Below are positions 8,372 through 17,636 of a DNA stretch of 64,000 nucleotides, piece by piece. A model generated the notes under the pieces. That model was not told the DNA's origin. It saw nothing but the letters and a program-made list of their open reading frames with translations, and ran no database searches. The first letter of the stretch is position 1. Every line of letters begins with the position of its first letter. The stretch lies in contig NZ_CP015098.1 of assembly GCF_001611795.1 (NCBI RefSeq), forward strand, positions 8,556,001 through 8,620,000, in the 5' to 3' direction. The position numbers and the translations under genes were made by a program. This DNA is from Streptomyces qaidamensis (GTDB lineage Bacteria > Actinomycetota > Actinomycetes > Streptomycetales > Streptomycetaceae).

Positions 8372-9097
8372 TCAGGCCTCGTCGTCCGGGACGCCCGGCG
8401 GCCACACGCCGGGCGTCAGCACCCCCAGGGCGTACGCCCGGGCCACCAGTTCCGTGCGGTTGGAGGCGCCCCAGCGGGACGACAGGCGGCGCAGATGGTA
8501 GGTCACCCCGTCCGTGGTGAGGGCCGTCTCCCGGGCTGCCCGGGCCGTGGTGGCGCCGGCGGCCAGAAGCGCCAGGATGCGGGCCTCCATCGGGGTGACC
8601 GGCATCCCTTCGGCGGGTGCGGCGGGGGAGGGGGCGCGTTCGGCGTCCACCCGGAGCATCACCAGCAGCGCGGGGGTGTCCTCCACCGTGTCGCTGACCG
8701 GATCCGCCGTCAGTTCGCCGTAGCGCTCCACGCCGTCCGGGGCCCGCCAGCGCACCGACACCTGGTAGCGCGAGCGGTGGCGCAGGCGCAGGGCCTCCGC
8801 GATGCGCTCCACCTGTGTGGCCTCCCGCGGGCTGAACAGCTCCAGCACGTCACGGCCGCGCAGCCGCCCCGGCGTCGTACCGCACTCCGCGGCCATCGCC
8901 GGATTGGCCAGCAGCACCGCCCCGTACACGTCGCACACCGCGACCGGCATCGCGATCCGGTCGAACAGCAGCAGGGCGCGGTTGCGCCACGTCACGGCCT
9001 CCTGCCGGGCCAGATCCACGAGCCTCTCCTGCCACGCCGGGCCGCCCCCGCGCAAGAGCGGCACGTCTGCTCGCACTACACAATCATGCAGTGCCAC
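8372..9097 (-). CDS. PAS domain LuxR-type regulator
   Basis: About 241 residues. Residues 40-150 form a PAS-like sensor (MPVAVCDVYGAVLLANPAM, then DVLELFSP). The C-terminal 65 residues are a LuxR/GerE helix-turn-helix (TPMEARILALLAAGATTARAARE, split as TPMEARILALLAAGATT and TTDGVTYHLRRLSSRWG). The start is uncertain: a GTG at 9097, or a GTG seven codons later. The gene is divergent from the P450-reductase fusion and is the obvious candidate to control it. No receiver domain is present, so it is not a classical response regulator. Confidence 0.85.
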   Translation of the reverse strand: MALHDCVVRADVPLLRGGGPAWQERLVDLARQEAVTWRNRALLLFDRIAMPVAVCDVYGAVLLANPAMAAECGTTPGRLRGRDVLELFSPREATQVERIAEALRLRHRSRYQVSVRWRAPDGVERYGELTADPVSDTVEDTPALLVMLRVDAERAPSPAAPAEGMPVTPMEARILALLAAGATTARAARETALTTDGVTYHLRRLSSRWGASNRTELVARAYALGVLTPGVWPPGVPDDEA

Positions 9098-9171
9098 GGC
9101 GCCGACCCCCGGGCCCGGTGGATCACGCTGGAGCGCAGTACTTCCGTACCGCGAAAGGCCGTTGCCGCGTC

Positions 9172-12100
9172 ATGCCCCCCACCGGACAGAATCCCCCGAC
9201 CGCCGACACCCTCCCCGGCGTCCCCGTCGCCGACATCTCCGCCACCGGACCCGGCGGTGCGCCCGTCCAGCAGGCCATGGACCTGATGCGCGAGCACGGG
9301 CCCGTGTTCGTGCGGAGGCTGTACGGGCGGGACACCCTGTTCGTGGGCGACCTGGATCTCGTGACCGACCTCGCGGACGAGCAGCGGTTCGCCAAGCACA
9401 TCGGGCCCGGTCTGGAGAACGTCCGCGAGTTCGCCGCCGACGGCCTGTTCACCGCCTACAACGACGAGCCCAACTGGGCCAAGGCGCACGACATCCTGAT
9501 GCCCGCCTTCGCACTGGGCTCGATGCGCACCTACCACCCCGTGATGCTGAAGGTGGCCCGCCGGCTCATCGCGTCCTGGGACCGCGACGCCCGCGCCGGA
9601 CGGCCGGTGAACGTGCCCGACGACATGACCCGCATGACGCTCGACACCATCGGACTCGCCGGGTTCGGCTACGACTTCGGCTCCTTCGAGCGGGCCGAGC
9701 CGCATCCCTTCGTCGAGTCGATGGTCCGCTGCCTGGAGTGGAGCATGACCCGCCTGGCACGCGTCCCCGGCCAGGACTACTCGGTGCAGGACGCGGCCTT
9801 CCGCGACGACTCCGCCTACCTCGCCCGGGTCGTCGACGACGTCATCGCCGCGCGCACCGGCACCGACCAGAGCGACGCCGACGACCTCCTCGGCCTGATG
9901 CTCACCGCCGAGCACCCGGCCGACGGCACCACACTCGACACGGCCAACATCCGCAACCAGGTCATCACCTTCCTGATCGCCGGCCACGAGACCACCTCCG
10001 GCGCTATGTCCTTCGCGCTGTACTACCTCGCCAAGCACCCCACCGCCCTGGAGCTGGTGCAGCGCGAGGCCGACGAGCTGTGGGGAGACCAGGCCGACCC
10101 CGAGCCCACGTACGACGAGGTCGGCAGGCTCACCTACACCCGCCAGGTGCTCAACGAGGCCCTGCGGCTGTGGCCCACGGCCGCCGTCTTCTCCCGGCAG
10201 GCCCGCGAGGACACCCTGCTCGGCGGGCGCATCCCGCTGCGGGCCGGGCAGTCCGCCCTGGTCCTCGCGCCGATGCTGCACCGGCAGCCCGTGTGGGGCG
10301 ACAACCCCGAGCTGTTCGACCCCTCCCGCTTCACGCCCGAGGCGGAGGCCGAGCGGCCGGTGCACGCCTTCAAGCCGTTCGGCACCGGCGAGCGCGCCTG
10401 CATCGGACGGCAGTTCGCGCTGCACGAGGCGACCATGCTGCTGGCCATGCTCGTCCACCGCTACCGGCTGCGCGACCACGCCGACTACCGGCTCACGGTC
10501 AAGGAGACCCTCACCCTCAAGCCCGAGGGCTTCACCCTCGCACTCGCGCCGCGCACCTGCGCCGACCGCGTCCACACGCCGCTGCCCGGAGCCGCCCCCG
10601 CCCAGGACACCGGCTCGGCCGAGCCGCAGGGCCTGCCCACCCGCGTCCGCCCCGGCACCGCCGCCCTCTTCCTGCACGGCAGCAACTACGGCACCTGCCG
10701 CGACTTCGCGGCACAACTCGCCGACGAGGCCGCCGCCGTCGGGTGCGCCACCGAGGTGGCAGCCCTCGACGCCTACGCGGGCAACCTGCCCACCGACCGG
10801 CCCGTCGTCATCACCGCCGCCTCCTACAACGGCCGCCCCACCGACGACGCCACCGCCTTCGCCGCCCGGCTGGACGAGAGCCACGACCTGTCCGGCGTGA
10901 CGTACGCCGTTCTCGGCGTCGGCGACCGCAACTGGGCCGCCACCTACCAGCACGTCCCCACCCGCATCGACGAGCGGCTCGCCGCATCCGGCGCCGGGCG
11001 GCTGCTGGAACGCGCCGCCGCCGACGCCTCCGGCGACCTCACCGGCACCGTCCGCACCTTCACGGCCGCCCTGCGCACCGCCCTGCTGGAGCGCTACGGC
11101 GACCCGGACGCCACAACGCCGGACGCCGAGCCCACGACCGCCTACGAGGTCCGCACCCTGACCGGCGGCCCGCTGGACGCCCTCGCCGAACGGCACGGTC
11201 TCGTCCCCATGCGCGTCACCGAGGCCCGCGACCTCACCGCGCCCGGCTACCCGCGCCGCAAGCGGTTCGTCCGTGTGGCGCTGCCCGACGGCGTCACCTA
11301 CCGCACGGCCGACCACCTCACCGTGCTGCCCGCGGGCGACCCCGACCTCGTCACCCGCGCCGCCACCGCGCTCGGCGCCGACCTCGACACCGTCCTCGAC
11401 ATCCGCGCCACCCGCCCGCGCCGCGACGGCATCGTCGTGGACCGGCCCGTGACGGTACGGCAGCTCCTCACCCACCACGTGGAGCTGCAGGAGCGGCCCA
11501 GCGCCGGGCAGCTGGCAGCGCTCGCCGCCGCCAACCCGTGCCCGCCGGAGCGCGCGGCCCTGGCCGCCCTCACCGACGACCCGCGCACCCTCGTGGAGAT
11601 CCTGGAGGACCACCCGGCGCTGCGCGGCGCCCTGGACTGGCCGCAGCTTCTCGACCTCCTCACCCCGATGCGCCCGCGCCACTACTCCATCTCCTCCTCT
11701 CCGGCCGTCGACCCCGGCCACGTGGACCTGATGGTCTCGCTGCTGGAGGCACCCGCCCGCTCCGGCAGGGGCCTCTACCGCGGCACCGGCTCCGGACACC
11801 TGGCCTCCGTGGAACCCGGTGACACGCTGTACGCGCGCGTGCAGCCGTGCCGGGAGGCCTTCCGCATCGACGTCACCGACGACCCGGCACCGGTCGTCAT
11901 GGTCGCGGCGGGCACCGGCCTCGCCCCGTTCCGCGGCGTCATCGCCGACCGCACGGCGGCCGTCGCGGCGGGCGCCGAACTCGCCCCGGCCGTGTGCTAC
12001 TTCGGCTGCGACGCCCCCGACGCCGACTTCCTGCACGCCGCGGAACTGCGCGCCGCCGAAACCGCCGGAGCCGTCTTGCTGCGCCCCGCCTTCAGCGAGA

Positions 12101-12354
12101 CCCCCGAGGGCGAGGTGCGGTTCGTGCAGCACCGGATCGCCGCCGAGGCCGAGGAGGTCTGGGCCCTGCTGGACGCCGGAGCGCGGGTGTACGTCTGCGG
12201 AGACGGTTCGCGGATGGCGCCCGGGGTGCGGGAGGCGTTCCGTACGCTGTTCCGGAAGCACACACCGGGCGCCGACGAGAGGGCTGCCGAGCAGTGGCTC
12301 GACGGGCTGATCGCGGACGGGCGTTACACCGAGGACGTGTACGCCGCCGGCTGA
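9172..12354 (+). CDS. Self-sufficient P450-reductase fusion (CYP102/BM3 type)
   Basis: A 1060-residue fusion. Residues 1-460 are a CYP102 haem domain (AGHETTS, ALRLWP, haem loop FGTGERACIG with Cys near 410). Residues about 495-640 are a flavodoxin FMN domain (FLHGSNYGTC). Residues about 690-1060 are an FAD/NADPH reductase (RHYSIS near 836, MVAAGTGLAPFRG near 909, end EDVYAAG). BM3 is the type enzyme: it hydroxylates fatty acids with NADPH and needs no partner. Streptomyces members of this design are known as CYP102D. The ATG at 9172 has a modest AAAGG upstream; earlier starts would run into the divergent regulator. A kinase-like gene follows after 19 bases and is likely co-transcribed. The stand-alone CYP102 lies 7 kb away. 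Confidence 0.95.
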   Translation: MPPTGQNPPTADTLPGVPVADISATGPGGAPVQQAMDLMREHGPVFVRRLYGRDTLFVGDLDLVTDLADEQRFAKHIGPGLENVREFAADGLFTAYNDEPNWAKAHDILMPAFALGSMRTYHPVMLKVARRLIASWDRDARAGRPVNVPDDMTRMTLDTIGLAGFGYDFGSFERAEPHPFVESMVRCLEWSMTRLARVPGQDYSVQDAAFRDDSAYLARVVDDVIAARTGTDQSDADDLLGLMLTAEHPADGTTLDTANIRNQVITFLIAGHETTSGAMSFALYYLAKHPTALELVQREADELWGDQADPEPTYDEVGRLTYTRQVLNEALRLWPTAAVFSRQAREDTLLGGRIPLRAGQSALVLAPMLHRQPVWGDNPELFDPSRFTPEAEAERPVHAFKPFGTGERACIGRQFALHEATMLLAMLVHRYRLRDHADYRLTVKETLTLKPEGFTLALAPRTCADRVHTPLPGAAPAQDTGSAEPQGLPTRVRPGTAALFLHGSNYGTCRDFAAQLADEAAAVGCATEVAALDAYAGNLPTDRPVVITAASYNGRPTDDATAFAARLDESHDLSGVTYAVLGVGDRNWAATYQHVPTRIDERLAASGAGRLLERAAADASGDLTGTVRTFTAALRTALLERYGDPDATTPDAEPTTAYEVRTLTGGPLDALAERHGLVPMRVTEARDLTAPGYPRRKRFVRVALPDGVTYRTADHLTVLPAGDPDLVTRAATALGADLDTVLDIRATRPRRDGIVVDRPVTVRQLLTHHVELQERPSAGQLAALAAANPCPPERAALAALTDDPRTLVEILEDHPALRGALDWPQLLDLLTPMRPRHYSISSSPAVDPGHVDLMVSLLEAPARSGRGLYRGTGSGHLASVEPGDTLYARVQPCREAFRIDVTDDPAPVVMVAAGTGLAPFRGVIADRTAAVAAGAELAPAVCYFGCDAPDADFLHAAELRAAETAGAVLLRPAFSETPEGEVRFVQHRIAAEAEEVWALLDAGARVYVCGDGSRMAPGVREAFRTLFRKHTPGADERAAEQWLDGLIADGRYTEDVYAAG

Positions 12355-12373
12355 CCGCGGACGCAGTTGAGGG

Positions 12374-13360
12374 GTGGGGCACACGGTGGTGGACTCCTGG
12401 GAACGGGCCCGGCACGTCCTTCAGGAGGCGGGTCTGGACCCGGGCCGCCTCGCCCGCCTCGCCCCGATGACCGGCGGCACGTACAACACCGTCGAGGAAC
12501 TGCGCCTCACCGACGGCAGCCGCTACGTGCTGAAGACCCCGCCCCCCGCGGTCGTCCCCGGCCTGCGGCACGAGCGCGAGCTGCTGGTCTCGGAGGCCGA
12601 GTTCTACCACTCGGCCGCCCGCGTCGAGGTCACCGCACCGCAGCTGGTGTCCATGGGCGACGGCTTCCTGCTGATGACGGCCTGCCCGGGCGACCCGTGG
12701 GACGGCACGCTCACCGACGCGGAACACGCATCCCTGCGGACGGAACTGGGCCGCCAGGTGGCCCGGCTGCACCGCGTGACGGGCCCCGGCTTCGGCTACC
12801 CCTCCGGCGCCCTCGGCCCGCTCGCCCCCGACTGGCGGACGGCGTTCACGGGGATGATCGACGCCGTCCTCGACGACGCCCGGCGCTACGGCGCCCGGCT
12901 GCCCCGCCCCGTCGACGAGGTGGCCGGGACCGCCGCGTCCGCGTACGGCGCCCTCGACGAGGTCACCGTCCCGTGCCTGGTCCACTTCGACCTGTGGCGG
13001 GGCAACATCCTCGTCGACCGCGCGGACGGAAAGGCCCGCATCGGGGGCCTCATCGACGGGGAGCGCATGTTCTGGGGCGACCCCCTGGCCGACTTCGTCT
13101 CCCTGGCGCTGCTGGGCGACATCAGGAGCGACGAGGAGTTCCTGGCCGGGTACCGGGAGGCCGGGGGCCGGGCCCGCTTCGACACCCCGGCCCGTCTGCG
13201 CCTCGCCCTGTACTGCGCCTACCTGTACCTGATCATGCTGACCGAGACGATTCCCCGCCGGGTCGCCGGGGAGCAGGAGCGCTGGGTGCAGGAGCGGGTC
13301 GCCCCGGAACTCCTCGCAGCCCTGGACGAGATCGCGGAGACCGCCGGGCCCACCGGTTAG
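12374..13360 (+). CDS. Phosphotransferase (APH/choline-kinase-like) family protein
   Basis: A protein of about 328 residues with the small-molecule kinase fold. Motifs visible are MTGGTYNTVEEL near residue 32 (nucleotide-binding turn), YVLKTP (ATP lysine), and the catalytic loop HFDLWRGNILV near residue 210, where Asp is the base. A DGE then WGDP stands for the metal-binding DFE. Closest relatives are the aminoglycoside/fructosamine/homoserine kinase-like group; the substrate cannot be told. The GTG at 12374 overlaps the GAGGGG that could serve a GTG four codons later, so the exact start is uncertain. It follows the P450-reductase gene by 19 bases. Confidence 0.8.
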   Translation: MGHTVVDSWERARHVLQEAGLDPGRLARLAPMTGGTYNTVEELRLTDGSRYVLKTPPPAVVPGLRHERELLVSEAEFYHSAARVEVTAPQLVSMGDGFLLMTACPGDPWDGTLTDAEHASLRTELGRQVARLHRVTGPGFGYPSGALGPLAPDWRTAFTGMIDAVLDDARRYGARLPRPVDEVAGTAASAYGALDEVTVPCLVHFDLWRGNILVDRADGKARIGGLIDGERMFWGDPLADFVSLALLGDIRSDEEFLAGYREAGGRARFDTPARLRLALYCAYLYLIMLTETIPRRVAGEQERWVQERVAPELLAALDEIAETAGPTG

Positions 13361-13453
13361 CTCACATCGTGAAATAAGGGGTGGGGAAAGGTCGCGCCAC
13401 GCCCGGACCCGACGGTATGTTGCAGGTCGGACAGGGGATGCGAAGGGAGCCTC

Positions 13454-14743
13454 ATGGCGGCGGGGAACGGGCGCACGGTACGCGATCTCAGGCGGGCCAA
13501 CCGCACGGCCGTGCTGCAACGGCTCTACTTCGACGGCCCGCTCAGCCGCTTCGAACTCGGCCCGGTGACCGGCCTGAGCTCCGGCTCCGTCAGCAACGTC
13601 GTCGCCGACCTGGTCGCCGACGGACTGGTCGAGGAGGCCGGAAGCGTCGACTCCGACGGCGGCCGCCCCCGCACCCTGCTGCGTGTCGCGCCCGGCAGCG
13701 GCCACATGATCGGCGTCGACGTCGGCGAGACCCGGGTCCGCGTCGAGCTGTTCGACCTCACCCTCACCGAACTCGCCCGCGCGGAGCACCCGCTCACGCC
13801 GCAGCGGTACGAGGTCGAGGTCATCGTCGGCCACATCCGCCAGGGCATCGCCGAGGTGCTGGACGCCGCGCGTCTCGCGCCCGAGCGGCTCCTCGGCGTC
13901 GGCATCGGCGTCCCCGGCATCGTCGAGCGCTCCCCCGACCGCGGCGCGCTCGTGCACGGGCAGACCATCGGCTGGGACGCCGTCCCGCTGGAGGTCCTGC
14001 TCCGCACCGGGTCCCCGCTGCCGGACACCGTCCCGTACTTCATCGACAACGGCGCCAAGACCCTGGGCCAGGCCGAGATGTGGTTCGGCGCCGGACGCGG
14101 CGCCCGCAACGCCGTCGTCGTCCTGTTCGGCTCCGGCGTCGGCGCGAGCCTCGTCACCCCGGACGTGGAACAGGGCCGCGCCGTCGAATGGGGGCACCTG
14201 ACCGTACGGGTCCGGGGCCGCCGCTGCCGGTGCGGGGCGCTCGGCTGCCTGGAGGCCTACGCGGGCGCCGAGTCGCTGCTCGCCCGCTGGCGGGAGGAAG
14301 GCGGCCGGGCCCCGGAGGGCACCGATGAGGAAACCGCCCTCACCACGATGCTCGCCGCGGCCCACCCGCCCGAGGGCGTCGCGGCCGACCCCGTCGCGCT
14401 GGCCGTCCTGGAGGAGACCGCCGAGTACCTGGGCGCGGGCCTGTCCGACCTGATCAACCTCTTCCAGCCCGAGCGCATCCTCATCGGCGGCTGGGCCGGC
14501 CTGGCGCTCGGCGCACGCTTCCTGCCCGCCGTGCGCCGCCACGCCATGTCGTACGCGCTGCGCCACCCGGCCGGGAAGGTGACCGTCGACCTGGGGCGGC
14601 TGGGGCCCGACGCGGTCACGGTCGGTGCCGCGATCCTGCCGCTCGCCGACTTCTTCGCACGCGGCGGGCGGCGCCCCGACCCGGCTCCGGAGTATCCGCT
14701 CCCCGCCTGGCGGACGGCGCTTCAGGAGCGGACCCCGCGCTGA
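13454..14743 (+). CDS. ROK family transcriptional regulator/sugar kinase-like protein
   Basis: A 429-residue ROK protein. Residues 8-75 are a winged helix-turn-helix (RRANRTAVLQRLYFDGPLSR, LSSGSVSNVVADLVADGLV). The ROK kinase-like domain follows with IGVDVGETRVRVELFD, GIGVPGIV, and the zinc motif CRCGALGCLEAYAG, preceded by a GHL. ROK repressors such as NagC, Mlc and Streptomyces Rok7B7 sense sugars and control transport or development. The regulated genes are not next to it. A small acidic protein gene follows on the same strand. Confidence 0.88.
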   Translation: MAAGNGRTVRDLRRANRTAVLQRLYFDGPLSRFELGPVTGLSSGSVSNVVADLVADGLVEEAGSVDSDGGRPRTLLRVAPGSGHMIGVDVGETRVRVELFDLTLTELARAEHPLTPQRYEVEVIVGHIRQGIAEVLDAARLAPERLLGVGIGVPGIVERSPDRGALVHGQTIGWDAVPLEVLLRTGSPLPDTVPYFIDNGAKTLGQAEMWFGAGRGARNAVVVLFGSGVGASLVTPDVEQGRAVEWGHLTVRVRGRRCRCGALGCLEAYAGAESLLARWREEGGRAPEGTDEETALTTMLAAAHPPEGVAADPVALAVLEETAEYLGAGLSDLINLFQPERILIGGWAGLALGARFLPAVRRHAMSYALRHPAGKVTVDLGRLGPDAVTVGAAILPLADFFARGGRRPDPAPEYPLPAWRTALQERTPR

Positions 14744-14804
14744 GGTTTCGCCGATCACCGCGGAGGTACTCGCGTGGCGCCCGGACCACAGAAGGGAGCA
14801 CGCC

Positions 14805-15080
14805 GTGACCGACCACCGCCTCGAAGGACCCGGCGAGAACGGTGACCCCATCCCGCGGGACATGCCGGACCAGCAGGCAGACGACGGCGAGGACCCGTGG
14901 GAGGTCGCCCCGCGCTTCACGGGCACCGGGGAGGACGACGAGCAGCAGAGCGACGACGAGACCGACGAGCCCGCCGGTGACGTCCCCGACACGGACGAAG
15001 CGGGGACGGGCCGGCAAGGAGCACCGCGCTCGGGAACGGTTCAGACCGAGCACCCGGTGCCGGACGAGCCCTCCGCCTGA
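14805..15080 (+). CDS. Small acidic protein of unknown function
   Basis: A 91-residue, very acidic and hydrophilic protein (GEDDEQQSDDETDEPAGDV in the middle). It has no hydrophobic core segment and is probably disordered. The GTG start is supported by AGAAGGGAG ten bases upstream. It ends just before a strong hairpin terminator. No function can be assigned. Confidence 0.65.
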   Translation: MTDHRLEGPGENGDPIPRDMPDQQADDGEDPWEVAPRFTGTGEDDEQQSDDETDEPAGDVPDTDEAGTGRQGAPRSGTVQTEHPVPDEPSA

Positions 15081-15093
15081 GGAGGGCATCCCA

Positions 15094-15136
15094 CCGAGGG
15101 CCGCAGCCGGCTGTGGGGGTCGGCTGCGGCCCTCGG
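15094..15136. terminator. Strong bidirectional terminator hairpin
   Basis: CCGAGGGCCGCAGCCG at 15094-15109 pairs perfectly with CGGCTGCGGCCCTCGG at 15121-15136 across an 11-base loop. The 16-bp stem separates the rightward small acidic gene from the leftward epimerase gene. Confidence 0.9.
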
Positions 15137-15168
15137 GCATGTCCCGGCCCGCTCGCGAGCTCGTCGGA

Positions 15169-16197
15169 TCAGCCCACCTTGCGTCCCCGCAGCGGCTCCG
15201 TCGGCGCCCCCGCGCCCTGCTGGAGGCCCAGCAGGAACTCCTCCAGCACCTCGGGCGCCGTACGCTCCGGCCGCCAGCCGAACTCCGCTCGCGCCCGCGT
15301 GCAGTCCATCAGAGGCAGTCGCAGCACCGCGTCGAACAGGTGCGGGGAGGCGGGCAGCAGATGCAGGCCCCAGGCGGCGGCGATCGCCGACCGGGCCGCG
15401 CCGCGCGGCAGCCGCACCGGACGCGCGTCGAACATCTCGCCCAGCAGCCGCGCGTCGACCGGGGGGTCGGCCGCCAGGTTGAACGCGCCCCGGACATCCG
15501 AGCGCAGCGCCAGCCGGTACGCGTTCGCCGCGTCGTCCGTGTGCAGCGCCTGCATCCGCAGCCCCGGGATGTCCGGCAGGAAGGGCAGCATCTCGGGGCG
15601 GGCCAGCGGGCCGGGCAGGAAGCGGCCGCCGAAGATGCGGCGCTGCTCGCTCGCCGACTCCCGCTGGAACAGGAAGGCGGGCCGCATCCGCACCACCCGC
15701 GTCTCGGGGTGGTCGCGCTCGAACGTGTCCAGCGCCCGCTCCAGATAGGCCTTCTCCCGGCAGTACGCGGCGTCCGGCCAGCCGTGCGTCGGCCACGACT
15801 CGTCCACCGCCTCGTCCTTCGGACCGGGCGAGTACGCGCCGACCGACGAGGCGTGCACCAGCGCCGGCACGCCCGCCGCGGCCACCGCCTCGAAGACCCG
15901 CATGCTGCCGAGCACATTGGTGCGCCAGGTCGCGGCCGGGTCGTGCGTCGGCTGGAACGCCCACGCCAGATGGACCACCGCGTCCGCGTCCGTGAACCGC
16001 TCCACCAGATCGGACCGCTCGGACGCCAGATCGACGGCGGCCCAGTCCGTCTTCGGCGGCGACCAGTCGGGGATCCGCCGGGCCAGGCCCAGCACGGAGG
16101 CGACCTCCGGGTCCTCCGACAGCAGCCGCACCACACTGGTGCCCACATTGCCGGTGGCACCCGTGACCACGATCCTCATGCCCGTTGCGCTGCTCAC
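15169..16197 (-). CDS. NAD-dependent epimerase/dehydratase (extended SDR)
   Basis: A 342-residue extended short-chain dehydrogenase. The N-terminus RIVVTGATGNVGTSVVRLL carries the GxxGxxG dinucleotide site, VHLAW follows, and the active site is Ser (VHASSVGAYSPG) plus a YCREK for the YxxxK motif. The GTG at 16197 is preferred over the ATG at 16179 because AGAGGAG lies upstream at good spacing. Substrate unknown; UDP-sugar or hydroxysteroid-like ketone reduction are options. It follows the FUSC gene by 85 bases on the same strand and may be the last gene of the leftward group. Confidence 0.85.
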   Translation of the reverse strand: MSSATGMRIVVTGATGNVGTSVVRLLSEDPEVASVLGLARRIPDWSPPKTDWAAVDLASERSDLVERFTDADAVVHLAWAFQPTHDPAATWRTNVLGSMRVFEAVAAAGVPALVHASSVGAYSPGPKDEAVDESWPTHGWPDAAYCREKAYLERALDTFERDHPETRVVRMRPAFLFQRESASEQRRIFGGRFLPGPLARPEMLPFLPDIPGLRMQALHTDDAANAYRLALRSDVRGAFNLAADPPVDARLLGEMFDARPVRLPRGAARSAIAAAWGLHLLPASPHLFDAVLRLPLMDCTRARAEFGWRPERTAPEVLEEFLLGLQQGAGAPTEPLRGRKVG

Positions 16198-16282
16198 CTC
16201 GTGCTCCTCTCGGCCGCGGCCCCCCGGGACGTGACCGAGTACCCCGGGGGCGCCGAAAGCACTACGGCGGACGGAAGCCGCG

Positions 16283-17596
16283 TCACTCCTCCTGGTCGCG
16301 GTCGCCGGGGACGGTTTCCGCCCAGAGGTTCTCCGCCTGGAGCAGCAGCGTGCCCAGCACGGCCGTGTGGGCGGCCCCCTCCCCGGCGTGCCGGCGCAGG
16401 TTCTCCTGCAACTCCTCGTGCAGCTCCCGCATCGCCTTCTCGGTCTCCGCGTCCGGCCGGGCGGTCACACCGCCCTCGAGCAGACTGTCGGCCTCCGCGC
16501 ACAGGGCGTCCCCGATCAGCTCCAGCAGGCGCGCGTACGAGCGCAGGGCAGGACCCTCGGGCGGGGCAGGTGTCCGCTTGTCGTCCACGGACACCGCGAG
16601 CGCCCGGGTCAGCGTGGCGACGTGCCCGGTGACCCGGCTGAGCCGTTCGTCCTCGTCCACCGCCGGCAGGACACCGTCGTGCGGCACACGGTGCAGTGTG
16701 CGCAGCGGGGCGTAGGTCAGGCGCAAACTCTCCTGACTCCACCGGCGCGCCGAGCGCAGTGCCTTCAGGCGGTGGTCCAGCCGGTTCGAGGCACTGACCC
16801 AGCCGGCGGCGGTCTGCGCGTCCCACTCGCCCTCGCGCAGATCGCCGGCGATGGTGTGCAGCACCTCTCCCGCCTCCCGGGCGAGTGCCGCCAGGTTCTC
16901 CCGTACGTCCCGCAGGTGGATCGGCGGCAGGACGAGGGCGTTGACGGCGACGCCGATGACCGCGCCGATCGCGGCCTGCCCCACCCGGTGCCCGACGGCG
17001 GACAGGCTCACCATGCCCGAGGAGATGGTGAACAGGGCCGTGGTCGCCGCGTAGATGCCCTGGTCGCCGAAGCGCGGCCAGTTCGCCAGCAGCATCAGCA
17101 CCGGTACCGACAGGGCGAGCGCGCCGGTCGTGTCGTCGGTGATCGCCTGCGCCCCCGAGGCCACCAGTGTGCCGACGCAGATCGCCCCGAACTGCCGCGC
17201 GCCCTGCACCAGGGAGCTGAACACGGTGGCCTGCACCAGGACCAGCGCCACCCAGGGCGCCATCAGGGCCAGCGGGTCGCCCATCCAGACGCCGCCCACC
17301 AGCCAGGCCAGCACCGCCGCCCCGGCCGCCTTCAGCGACTGGACGACCAGATCCCGCTCCCGCCCGGGCCCCCGCCACGCCGCTCGCACGGCGCTCCAGG
17401 CACCCCGCGTGTCGCGCCGCACGGCATCCACCGGCCGTACGGTGCGCACTCCCCGCTCCAGGCCGCGCATCCGCCCCTGAGCCGACGGTGCTCCCTGGGG
17501 GCGGTCATCCGTGCCCGCGCCCGTGCTTCTGTCTCTGTCCCTCCGCCCGCGGAGGGCTCCCGCCGTCCGCCGTACCGCATTCATTACACGCGTCAT
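16283..17596 (-). CDS. FUSC family membrane protein (second paralogue)
   Basis: A 437-residue protein with a basic, Arg-rich N-terminus of about 75 residues, then a block of hydrophobic segments (AAVLAWLVGGVWMG, LMAPWVALVLVQATVFSSL, ALALSVPVLMLLANWP, AAIGAVIGVAVNALVLPPI), and a C-terminal helical domain of about 220 residues. This is the same plan as the FUSC protein at 6409-7662; both share the NALVLPP or NLLLAPP segment after the last membrane helix. Likely an efflux-type membrane protein of unknown substrate. Confidence 0.85.
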   Translation of the reverse strand: MTRVMNAVRRTAGALRGRRDRDRSTGAGTDDRPQGAPSAQGRMRGLERGVRTVRPVDAVRRDTRGAWSAVRAAWRGPGRERDLVVQSLKAAGAAVLAWLVGGVWMGDPLALMAPWVALVLVQATVFSSLVQGARQFGAICVGTLVASGAQAITDDTTGALALSVPVLMLLANWPRFGDQGIYAATTALFTISSGMVSLSAVGHRVGQAAIGAVIGVAVNALVLPPIHLRDVRENLAALAREAGEVLHTIAGDLREGEWDAQTAAGWVSASNRLDHRLKALRSARRWSQESLRLTYAPLRTLHRVPHDGVLPAVDEDERLSRVTGHVATLTRALAVSVDDKRTPAPPEGPALRSYARLLELIGDALCAEADSLLEGGVTARPDAETEKAMRELHEELQENLRRHAGEGAAHTAVLGTLLLQAENLWAETVPGDRDQEE

Positions 17597-17636
17597 GCGC
17601 TGTGGGTATCCGCTTGACCGGCGGTTTCACGTCTCT

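Noticed and set aside
9076..12384. 1102-codon minus-strand frame opposite the P450-reductase fusion
   Set aside because: Antisense shadow of a gene with clear P450, FMN and FAD domains; low-complexity composition and no motifs.
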